Positions 1 to 11,700 of a stretch of DNA of 64,000 nucleotides are shown in pieces. Origin of the DNA: Ooceraea biroi (lineage: Eukaryota; Arthropoda; Insecta; Hymenoptera; Formicidae); contig NC_039508.1 of assembly GCF_003672135.1 (NCBI RefSeq), positions 3,224,001 to 3,288,000 on the forward strand, read 5' to 3'. Made by a program: the position numbers and the translations under genes. Each line of letters begins with the position of its first letter. The stretch's first letter is position 1. Below the pieces are notes generated by a model that was not told the origin of the DNA, made no database searches, and saw nothing but the letters and a program-made list of their open reading frames with translations.

Positions 1-2455
1 TATATAAGGAACGATGCGGAGCGACTCGAGGAGCACTCTCGCAAGCTCGATTATCGCGTCGTACATTGTGCGAGGAAGGGCAGGAGCACGGGAGAAAGAT
101 CACAGGCGAGTTCAGATACTCTCCACGTGTTCTTGTTGCAGATACGTCCTCGACCACCATCGGCAACGGCATTACAAACGCTTTTTCGCGGACGGCGAAG
201 GGGAGACGGCTAAGCCTTCTCGACATCAGGCCGAACGGAAGTATGAAATAATAACCAGTTATATAAATCGCCGCGCAGTGCCGTGGGTCCGACTTTCGAT
301 GGCGCGTTTCGCATGCAGAAATCATTTCGATGCGTTTCAAATCGCCGGATAACTCGGCATTAATGTGCCAAGCCGCGGCCTAAAGTGGTCGAGGCAAAGG
401 AGGACGGAGGCCCAGAGCCGCGTGCATGGAAGAGAGTCCGAAATAAACTCGGGGGACATCGAGCTCTTCGAGATTCACCGAAGCCAAGAGCGAGAGCGTT
501 CTCGCAAAAGCAAGGAGGAGGAAGAGAACGACCCCGAAGGAAGAGCGAGAAGAACTGCATAATTATTGCGAGGCTCACATGACCGCGTGGAACATGCACA
601 CGCTCGCATCACATCTTACCGAGATGAATTCTTATTTTAAGCAGTGTGCACCTCTCTCCTTTCTTATTATATTCTTAATCCCGCTTCGCCGTCCGACGAT
701 ATTTCGACCTCTTGGCCGACGCGAATACAGTTTTGCTGATTCTCGTATCATTGTTCAACAGCCCTGCAGCAGCAGCTTCTTCATTCATTTTCCAGTCAGA
801 GATAAATATCGCGCGTTTAGTAGAGAAATAGATTGTGCATCTACGAGCTAATGACTGGTAATTTTTGTATTTAATTAAAATTTGCACTATTTCAGAGTAA
901 CACCGCGGGGAGGTGTTTTCAATCTACCTTGATGTTATCACCCTTACGAACATCTATAACGATCCTATTAACCTGCCGGATGGTTCATTAACTTTCACCG
1001 AAAGTTCTCCGCTCGATCGTATCTGCAACCTACCATCTTGCCATCCTGTCTGTCCACCATGAGCAACGCCACATAGCTTTTCGCGAACATGCGAGACGAA
1101 GCACGGGACGAGCCGGAAAGGAGAGGAGGATGCAAATTCGCGGTCTCGTCGCCGTGGGAGCTCCCCGCTCGAGCCCTTTCCACATCCACCGCCTGCCAAT
1201 CCACCCTCCCCTGTTGCCCTACCCCCTCGCCGTCCACCCAAATGCACCATTAGGCGCGGGCCTATGTATTTTTAATAAGTTTCGAGAGTCCTCTCGAAGC
1301 CGGCGATCTCGGCCGGCGGTTGCAGTGAAGGCGGCTTTTCGGCTGCCTCGCAAACGGTGTCCTCGCGCTTATTTATGTGCGAGGAGAGTTCGCAATCCTC
1401 CACAGCCCTCCCATCCTCGCCATTCCTGTCCTGCCGAGAGATCTCGCACTCTTTTCTCTCCCTCCCTCCTTCCCCGTGCGCCGTATCCTTTTCTCTCTCC
1501 CGCGTTTGAGCAGCTAGCTTTTCATCGGTCCTCCTCATCCCCGTCTTTTTTTTCTGCCACTCTCTTTCCTCCTCCCGTCCCCCCCCCCCGCCCCCTCATC
1601 CGTTCTTTCTCGCGCGCTTTATCTCGGCGCGGTGTCAATTCGAGTTTGGAACACGGGCAACAGGACAACGCGTGTCTACTAAAAACCAGTTTTTAAACGC
1701 GCGTTTATTTCGCGCCGAGAGGTCCGCCTGTTATCCATCCTCTCCCCCCCCCCCCCGTTCTCCACCCTTTTCTCATTTCTTTGTGCCTCTGTTGCTTCGA
1801 TTTTTTCGACGGAACGCTGAAGCATCGTCTAGCGGGTGACAGAACTCACGCGACCAGTAACACTTTCACGGTGCGAGCGATAATGAATTTCGGCCTGATA
1901 AAATCGTGATCTCGGTGTAGGCTTCGATCACGCGCGGGTAAGCCGCGGAATGTGTAAAGCGATATTAAACGGACCACCCGCGTTCCCGAAATGAGAGAGA
2001 TTCGTCAAAATCGTTGCAATCCCGATAAGACGGACGCGTAATTCCATGCACAAGCGGGACATTAACGGACTTTAATTCCTTCAACGACGCACCGTGCCCG
2101 CGGTGAAGCCGCAGGAGGCTTCGCGACGCTTTGGGAGGACTCGGCAACAAAACGATCCGCGAAGGATCTCACACCTCGCTGGACACGCGAGCGACGTAAC
2201 GCTCGTCCCGCGCGATTCCGTCCCACGCTACCGCTTCACGGAACAGCCGCGCGCAATCTTCCGGGCAATCGTTCTTCTATAAATGAAAGAATTATCACCT
2301 GCTCGCTGGAGCGGACGTCGCGCGATAACCGCCGCGACGATCGCGTCCGATCAGCGTCAAAGTTTCGATCGCGGATTCGCCTGCTACCTGCCTCTCGACA
2401 TTCTCATCCCACCGTGGGACAAGGGGGCATCATCCTCCGAGGCCAGCGTACGTAC
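1..2455 (-). other. ds intron (partial), no gene seen
   Basis: The intron starts with the donor GTACGT at 2455 on the minus strand and continues beyond base 1. It holds two C-runs (1579-1589 and 1744-1756), a pyrimidine-rich stretch around 1430-1800, and a purine-rich stretch around 470-550. Open frames on both strands here are low-complexity products of composition. No cadherin-like sequence was found. Confidence 0.7.
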
Positions 2456-2752
2456 CTGAAAGAACCGCCACGTAGGCAGCCTGCTCGAATCGCGGCGCGT
2501 TGTCGTTGAGGTCGGTCACACGAACGGTGAGGTCGGTCGTAGCCTCGTGGATTCCATCGCTGGCGATCACCTGGAGAGTGTACTCGGACTCCGTCTCGGC
2601 GTCCAGACGCTTTCGCAGGACGACCTTGCCGCCGTAACGATCGATGCTGAAGGGCCCCGGATTCGTCAGGTTGCCGAATCGATAGGTCAATGCTGGCGAG
2701 CTGTCAACGTCGTTCGCCGTGATGGTGGTTAGCACAGTTCCCATGGCGGTGC
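2456..2752 (-). CDS. ds: ds exon w14 (most 3' in window): EC repeat
   Basis: The exon begins GTAMGTVLTTITANDVDSSP, includes DRYGGKVVLRKRLDAETESEY and the linker TDLNDNAPRF, and ends AAYVAVLS. The acceptor is AATTTCAG and the donor TTTCAG/GTACGT, both phase 1. The next coding exon (later EC repeats, then the membrane segment) is not present between 1 and 2455, so it lies outside the window. Confidence 0.93.
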
Positions 2753-5700
2753 CTGAAATTGGAAAAACTGCCATTTTACCAGGACCGTTTGTCATCGATA
2801 CATACACTGCAAAAAAAACCGGTTACATTAATTAGAAATCTGGTAGGTTCAACCAGTTTGTCTGTTGGAAAATGGACGAATCAGAATTCCTTTGGGAATT
2901 ACCAGATGAGCATGATTAATTCCTTCCTGTTAAATTTACCAGATTTTCTTGATAATAATACTAAATGTATTGTAAGAGGCGAAAAATAACTAGGAGACTG
3001 CCTTAGATTTGAACTCGAACTCTCCGGGATCCCTGGTTCACACGCCTAGGTCTTAGGCTGTACGGCCAATACTCCTACCGTTGTGATCAACTTGTTTTCA
3101 TTCCGATCCTCTATACGACCTGTCAGTCTCGACTATTTTTCCAGATCTTACAGCTCGGCCAGCCTGACATTACATTCGTCCCCGAATGTCTCCAAATCGT
3201 CGGTTCACTCCACTTGAGTCCCTCCCAACCTCCATTTTTGGTTTACTCTTCTGAGTCCCTCCCAACATCCATTTTTGGTTCACTCTTCTGAGTCCCTCCC
3301 AACTTCCATGTTGGTTCACTCCTCTGAGTCCCTCCCAACTTCCATGTTGGTTCACTCCTCTGAGTCCTTCCCAATCTCCATGTTGGTTCACTCCTCTGAG
3401 TCCGTCCCGACCTCCATGTTCAGGCTTCACTACCGGCCAGCTGCTTCTCAACTCCCTCCTCTCCGAGGGGTAGCGGATGAATCTCAACTGTCTTCGAGGG
3501 GTAGCGGATTTTATCCCACTTCTGAATTGTAAGAGGCGAAAAATAACTAGGAGACTGCCTTAGATTTGAACTCGAACTCTCCGGGATCCCTGGTTCACAC
3601 GCCTAGGTCTTAGGCTGTACGGCCAATACTCCTACTGTTGTGATCAACTTGTTTTCATTCCGATCCTCTATACGACCTGTCAGTCTCGACTATTTTTCCA
3701 GATCTTACAGCTCGGCCAGCCTGACATTACATTCGTCCCCGAATGTCTCCAAATCGTCGGTTCACTCCACTTGAGTCCCTCCCAACCTCCATTTTTGGTT
3801 CACTCTTCTGAGTCCCTCCCAACATCCACTTTTGGTTCACTCTTCTGAGTCCCTCCCAACCTCCATGTTGGTTCACTCCTCTGAGTCCCTCCCAACTTCC
3901 ATGTTGGTTCACTCCTCTGAGTCCTTCCCAATCTCCATGTTGGTTCACTCCTCTGAGTCCGTCCCGACCTCCATGTTCAGGCTTCACTACCAGCCAGCTG
4001 CTTCTCAACTCCCTCCTCTTCGAGGGGTAGCGGATGAATCTCAACTGTCTTCGAGGGGTAGCGGATTTTATCCCACTTCTGAATTGTAAGAGGCGAAAAA
4101 TAACTAGGAGACTGCCTTAGATTTGAACTCGAACTCTCCGGGATCCCTGGTTCACACGCCTAGGTCTTAGGCTGTACGGCCAATACTCCTACCGTTGTGA
4201 TCAACTTGTTTTCATTCCGATCCTCTATACGACCTGTCAGTCTCGACTATTTTTCCAGATCTTACAGCTCGGCCAGCCTGACATTACATTCGTCCCCGAA
4301 TGTCTCCAAATCGTCGGTTCACTCCACTTGAGTCCCTCCCAACCTCCATTTTTGGTTTACTCTTCTGAGTCCCTCCCAACATCCATTTTTGGTTCACTCT
4401 TCTGAGTCCCTCCCAACTTCCATGTTGGTTCACTCCTCTGAGTCCCTCCCAACTTCCATGTTGGTTCACTCCTCTGAGTCCTTCCCAATCTCCATGTTGG
4501 TTCACTCCTCTGAGTCCGTCCCGACCTCCATGTTCAGGCTTCACTACCGGCCAGCTGCTTCTCAACTCCCTCCTCTCCGAGGGGTAGCGGATGAATCTCA
4601 ACTGTCTTCGAGGGGTAGCGGATTTTATCCCACTTCTGAATTGTAAGAGGCGAAAAATAACTAGGAGACTGCCTTAGATTTGAACTCGAACTCTCCGGGA
4701 TCCCTGGTTCACACGCCTAGGTCTTAGGCTGTACGGCCAATACTCCTACTGTTGTGATCAACTTGTTTTCATTCCGATCCTCTATACGACCTGTCAGTCT
4801 CGACTATTTTTCCAGATCTTACAGCTCGGCCAGCCTGACATTACATTCGTCCCCGAATGTCTCCAAATCGTCGGTTCACTCCACTTGAGTCCCTCCCAAC
4901 CTCCATTTTTGGTTCACTCTTCTGAGTCCCTCCCAACATCCATTTTTGGTTCACTCTTCTGAGTCCCTCCCAACTTCCATGTTGGTTCACTCCTCTGAGT
5001 CCCTCCCAACTTCCATGTTGGTTCACTCCTCTGAGTCCTTCCCAATCTCCATGTTGGTTCACTCCTCTGAGTCCGTCCCGACCTCCATGTTCAGGCTTCA
5101 CTACCGGCCAGCTGCTTCTCAACTCCCTCCTCTCCGAGGGGTAGCGGATGAATCTCAACTGTCTTCGAGGGGTAGCGGATTTTATCCCACTTCTGAATTG
5201 TAAGAGGCGAAAAATAACTAGGAGACTGCCTTAGATTTGAACTCGAACTCTCCGGGATCCCTGGTTCACACGCCTAGGTCTTAGGCAGTACGGCCAATAC
5301 TCCTACTGTTGTGATCAACTTGTTTTCCTTCCGATCCTCTATATGACCTGTCAGTCTCGACTATCTTTCTAGATCTTACAGCTCGGCCAGCCTGACATTA
5401 CATTCGTCCCCGAATGTCTCCAAATCGTCGGTTCACTCCACTTGAGTCTCTCCCAACCTCCATTTTTGGTTCACTCTTCTGAGTCCCTCCCAACCTCCAT
5501 TTTTGGTTCACTCTTCTGAGTCCCTCCCAACTTCCATGTTGGTTCACTCCTCTGAGTCCTTCCCAATCTCCATGTTGGTTCACTCCTCTGAGTCCGTCCC
5601 GACCTCCATGTTCAGGCTTCACTACCGGCCAGCTGCTTCTCAACTCCCTCCTCTCCGAGGGGTAGCGGATGAATCTCAACTGTCTTCGAGGGGTAGCGGA

Positions 5701-8700
5701 TTTTATCCCACTTCTGAATTGTAAGAGGCGAAAAATAACTAGGAGACTGCCTTAGATTTGAACTCGAACTCTCCGGGATCCCTGGTTCACACGCCTAGGT
5801 CTTAGGCTGTACGGCCAATACTCCTACTGTTGTGATCAACTTGTTTTCATTCCGATCCTCTATACGACCTGTCAGTCTCGACTATTTTTCCAGATCTTAC
5901 AGCTCGGCCAGCCTGACATTACATTCGTCCCCGAATGTCTCCAAATCGTCGGTTCACTCCACTTGAGTCCCTCCCAACCTCCATTTTTGGTTCACTCTTC
6001 TGAGTCCCTCCCAACATCCATTTTTGGTTCACTCTTCTGAGTCCCTCCCAACTTCCATGTTGGTTCACTCCTCTGAGTCCTTCCCAATCTCCATGTTGGT
6101 TCACTCCTCTGAGTCCTTCCCAATCTCCATGTTCAGGCTTCACTACCGGCCAGCTGCTTCTCAACTCCCTCCTCTCCGAGGGGTAGCGGATGAATCTCAA
6201 CTGTCTTCGAGGGGTAGCGGATTTTATCCCACTTCTGAATTGTAAGAGGCGAAAAATAACTAGGAGACTGCCTTAGATTTGAACTCGAACTCTCCGGGAT
6301 CCCTGGTTCACACGCCTAGGTCTTAGGCTGTACGGCCAATACTCCTACTGTTGTGATCAACTTGTTTTCATTCCGATCCTCTATACGACCTGTCAGTCTC
6401 GACTATCTTTCCAGATCTTACAGTATTTAATTAAATTAACATGACTGTTTAGTGAAAAGAAACGTTTTTCTGTTTCATTACCGTGAGTTTTCTTGGATTG
6501 CTGTAAATGAAATATCACGTTGATATTTATACAGGATGTCCCGTAATAATCGCCTAACCTCTCGCATGCCAATAGAGCAGATCGAGATGAACAGAAAAGT
6601 CCCGTATCATTTTGCGATATTCGCAATAATAATCGAAATATTGCATATTAAAGTCAAGCGAATCCAGAGCGCGCGGAGGCGAGTGCCGAGCCGCTCGAGG
6701 TATAGGATTATTATTGCGAATATCGCAAAATCGTATGGGACTTTTCTCTTCATCTCGATCTGCTCTATTGGCATACGAGAGGTTAGGCGATTATTACGGG
6801 ACACCCTGTATAAAAAAATATAAGAAGAGAACACGTTTTTTCATCCGCCATCACTTCACCAGCCATTCCACTAATTTCATTTCACTACAGGAGGAAAACG
6901 TGCCGTCCGTGCCGATCCGTTTCCCGAACATGCATCAACACGCACGACACGAAACAATAGAATGCTGCTGGAGTGCCCTGCGATTAACCAGAATTCTGAT
7001 TGCATCTTCGTTTGTTCTTATGTCTAGTGTAATATAACTAGAAGTTTTATAGATCCAACTGGAAAATACTAACCAAATTCTTATAGTACTGTCTATCAAA
7101 CGTTCTAGTTATAAAATATCCAGTCCTATCGTGATAACTAGAAATTCTTGGTTAGTTTAACCAAAATGCATTCTATCAGATACGTCTTGTTGATACAATC
7201 AAATAATTTTTCTCGGTGTATATTTGCACTAACGTAGTGATATTATAATGAATATGCGTACAGATATATTGGGTCATTAAGTATGAAACTTTACAAATAG
7301 AACATAACTTTTGCATTTTTTGGCACATGGACATGATTTATTTTCAATCGAAGTATGCGCCCATGTTATCTACACACTTCTGCCATTTTAGTGGTAGTTG
7401 GTCTATGCCTCTACTATAGAAGCCAGGAGTACGGGAATCGATGAAGTCGCGGAAGGCTGATTCGACTGCCTGTTGAGAATTGAAGAATTTTCCCACCAAC
7501 AAGTTGTCCAAATTCCGGAAGAAGTGATAGTCGGTAGGTGATAGATCTGGTGAATATGGTGGATGACGGAGAGTTTCCAATTCCAACTCCCGTAGCTTTG
7601 CCACGGTCAGTCGTGCAGTGTGCGGTCGAGCATTATCATGCAACAGGATTGGCATTGACCGATTGACCAATTTCGGTTGTTTAATAGCAAGTTGTTGCAT
7701 CATTTCGTCCAGTTGCTTGCAATATACTTCAGCCGTTATCGATGTACCAGGTTTCATAAAGTTGTAGTAGATAACACCTGACCTGGACCACCAAACAGTC
7801 ACCATAAGCTTCTTCTGTGTAACGTTGGGTTTCGCGTGATGTCTCGGTGGTTCATCAGCGTTCAACCACTGATGTGAGCGTTTACGATTGTCGTAGAGTA
7901 TCCACTTTTCATCGCAGGTCACAATTCGATTAAAAAAAGATTCATTTTTGTGACGGGAAAGCAAAGAAGGGGAAGCCTCTAGACGTTGCGCCTGCTGCGC
8001 ATCGGTCAATTCGTGCGGGACCCATTTGTCCAACTTCTTTACCTTACCAATTGCAGCTAAATGAACAATATGGTGGGTATAGAAACATTGAATATCGATG
8101 CCAATTCACGTGTACTTTGAGATGGATCGGACTCTACTACGGCTCTCAAGTGATCATTATCCACCTTCGTCTTTGGTCTTCCACGTGGCTCATTAGCGAG
8201 GCTGAAATCTCCATCTCTGAAGTTTTTGAACCAATTGCCCACCGTTGCTTTAGTAGTTGAACCTTCACCAAATACAGCGTTGATATTACGAGCTGTCTCC
8301 GACACTGTGGTTCCACGGCGGAACTCATATTCATAAATCACACGAATTTTGGACTTTTCCATAGTTCTATAAAAAAGAATCCACCAACAAAACTAATGAA
8401 GATATTTGAACAAACAAATATGACATTTGAAGAGCGAACATACATCTATCACACTAACCTAACCTGATACTGACGTCTGGCGCCAAATTTGAGATAACAA
8501 ATGTTAAAGATGGCGCTTTTACATTTGTAAAGTTTCATACTTAATGACCCAATATAATTTCAAAGTACATTTTCATTATCATCATCATCAGTAATGTGAA
8601 GAACTGCAACATGAAGGCGTGTTATGTGACATCCCGAACGAAACTTTTTATTGCTGCAGCAACTGGAGCAAATCGCGAGAGAAGAGTTCCGATATTTGAT

Positions 8701-11700
8701 GGTGCGCGGAGTCAGTAAAACGTGTCTGGCGAGAATGAAGAAAACTGTCGTGACAGATCTCGAGCAGAATGAAGACGACGGCTTTATCGCTCCGCAATGC
8801 GTCGCGCGCGGTGGCTTACTGACGAATTGCGTTCTCATGCATAATGGCGTTCTTTGACTTGGTCCTTTTGTCCTCGTCGCGAAGCCACTTTGTCACCGAG
8901 AAACGATCGTGCGCGATACACGTGCGACGCGAGCATTGTAGCCCCTCCGGATCAGGGCGCGCTCTTCCGCGAAGTTAAAGACACTTCAAGGGGGTCGTGC
9001 TTAAAATGCATTGGATCCGTACTATCGAATCGTTTTATCTTGGCCGTGCTAAGAAGCGGTCGAACGAATCCGCCCAAAGAAACGGATGGGGCTCCCATTC
9101 GCGAGGGTACGATCGGACACAGCCGCCGTGAGCAAATTACAATATCGCCGTCTGTGCGTTACGCGAAGAAATTGAAAGCCGTAACGCAGGAACTAATTTC
9201 CGGGCACAAAGCGCGCGCGACGTGTAGCCCGCTTATGTCGCGCGATGCATTACCATATGCGGCGCACGCGAGCGCAGCACCGATAGCGCCCGGATGCAAT
9301 TTGTCCTTAAATATGAATTTACGTTTCCCCATAAGTCATCGGGATGCATGCGATTGCGATCGAGTAATCTCGCTGCAACAATAACGTTGTTCCACACTTC
9401 GCATTTTCGTTATCTGTCGCATCTCAAGCTGCAATATATCATCAGCATTCCAATATAGCGGACAGGGAAAGGCCCTCATAAAAGCGTACGCATCTACGAC
9501 ATTTTGTAAAAAAAAGAAGAAACGAATTTAGGTAAAATGTGTCGATAGCTTTCAACGATCCGAGAGTGGTTCTCCAGCTTCTCGATGAAGGTATGCGAGT
9601 ATGTGACTGGAAAGAGGTATATCATTGAAGACCGGACTTTGATTCCACGACCGAGGCGGGTGATATACGCCGGGCGTAGCAACACCTGCGGCAGTAAAAG
9701 AATTATTCTGTACGGGCGCGATGTATCCGAGGGGGCAGATGGAGGCTGCTGGCACGCGGCTGCGGCCGCTCATAAATTTCACGAGGGATCGTTAAAGTCG
9801 TGTAAATCGGTTTCCAGAGCGACCCCGCCGTCCGCGGATGAACATGCGCGGCATGACTCTGTTCTCCTGAAGCCCTTCCGCCTCGCCAGACCTGGGAAAC
9901 CGGAAGTGGAAACCAGCAAGGCCGCGGTTGCGGCGTGAAGTTTATGAAGTTTATTCTCAGAAAATTATTCTAACGATGGATGCGCGTGTGGGTAACGTTG
10001 TAACTGAGCATTCGGAGCGTTATTCGACGCGTTTCCGTTACTCGTGTTGAGATAACTTCGATTAGCAGGTATTGCGAGCACGAAGGGGCGGCGACCGGCG
10101 ACGTTACGCGCTCCTTGTACGGAAAATACGCTCGTCGGTGGTCCACCATTGTTTCGATTTCTCGCGTCGGTGCCACTTTCGGGGTGCCCGATCGACGCTG
10201 TCGATTAAATCCTCCCACAAATGTACGCATGGCAGCGGAAGGGCCCTACGGGAGCGCGGGCAGGGTTCCTCCAGCATCGGCAAGCCGCGCCCCTCGGTTT
10301 GGACGATAATTACACCCTTTATTCCTACCGGGATAATTACAAACGTTTACCGTAGGGCGAGCGAGCTGCGTTAAAACGCGGCCGTGCAGAACCGCGCGAA
10401 TTAAGCGTAATCGATATCGCCGTCGCGAAAAGACGCAAACTGCTCCTCGTAACGAGAACAGACTACTTCTGTCGAGCCGTTTCGTGCCAGGCCGCGCTAT
10501 CAATTAGCAATTTATAAGCATAAATCGCTAGACGAGAACGGCAGGCTGCGATTACCGTAAAGATGCGGTAAGAAGCGGTGCGCTAGAAAATGTCGGAGCA
10601 GGCTAGTTATCCCGTCACGGCCTCGCGTTACGACCGCGTGATTCATATTTCTATCAAATCCGCCCTCGAACAGAGCGGAGTGCACTAAACGAGTAAGCGT
10701 GGCGCAACCGAAGAAGAAACAGTTTGCTTCCTCGATCACGGGATATTGTAAAGCACTGATGAGAGCCGGAAGGGATAAACGGCCCACGGGGGGCCTAATC
10801 GAACCTCCATGAGCAGAGAGTGACGCTCCGCGATACGTCGCGCGACTGCAACTGGAAAACAGTGAGCGGCTTCTGCAGGAGCAGGGCGCGACGTTAAATA
10901 AATTCCGCCGGGCGCGGCGTCGCGTGCGTTAACATGGTGGTAGTCTCGTTTGCACCGAGGCCGAGGAAGAGTTTTACGGCGATACAAATTAGATAGTAAT
11001 CTCGCATTACGCCATTGGCGCGCGGGTACGTGTCTACCGACCTTCGTGTGCTGAGCGTTCTCGGAAGAAGAAGAAGAAGAAGAAGAAGAAAGAACGGCGC
11101 GGCGGTAGCAGAAGGCGAAGAAAGGGACGGGGACAAAAACGCGAGCGCAATAAGAGGAAACCGTAGAGGAATCCCCTGCTGCATCCCGCCGTCGATTCGT
11201 ACGATTGCTAGAACGTGCGTGACTCGCCACCTGCTCGCTATTAGGAATTCCACTTGGCAGGAAGGAGCGGACGGGCTCGAGCGAGAAAAAGAAACGGCCA
11301 GTTTGAGGTACCAACGAAAACCGCACCGCAGCCTTCGTTATTCGATGATGCGGTTCAACTTACTCGATCGCCGTCTCTCTTTCGTCGCGTCATCCTCGCT
11401 GACTAGCTGCCCGCTGATGGCGATCGAAAGGGACTCACGGGACGGGAGCCTCTTTTTTTCTTCCGCGCTCTCAAGAGGTGGTAGCGCGAGGTTGGCGCTT
11501 GTGCGTCAAACTCGCGGCCACCTCGGTCCCGTGCCGTTCCATTGAATCGTATCTGTCAATGGGGAACAATATGGTGGCGAGAAAGGACGGAGGAAGAGGA
11601 GCCGTACACCAGGACCCACGAGAGCAAGAGGAAAAGAGAGAGAAAGAGAGAAAGAGGAGCCGAGCCACCGAACGCGCGCCTCAGCAGCCTCGCCTATATA

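Larger units (their letters stand above)
2805..7218. mobile_element. possible host transposon carrying the array and MITE
   Basis: The AT-rich pieces 2805-2966 and 6427-7218 flank the array and look unlike ds intron sequence. Their outer ends form an imperfect inverted repeat (CACTGCAAAAAAA at the left, the complement of CACCGAGAAAAAT at the right), each next to TA. I read this as one older DNA transposon with later insertions inside. No transposase frame was found in it. Only about ten of fourteen terminal positions match, so the assignment is tentative. Confidence 0.3.

Noticed and set aside
1130..1696. 188-codon plus-strand frame
   Set aside because: It is Pro/Ser/Arg-rich from pyrimidine-rich DNA, including C-runs. 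There is no domain and no splice context.
3275..3532. 85-codon plus-strand frame (MVHSSESLPTSM repeats), recurring in the array units
   Set aside because: It is the complement of the 36-bp minisatellite, open because the repeat length is a multiple of three. The minus-strand frame lies in the element's likely orientation.
2971..6422. Regular direct repeats that might suggest a CRISPR-like array
   Set aside because: Units are about 557 bp without unique spacers, lie in an insect intron, and have LTR-like ends.
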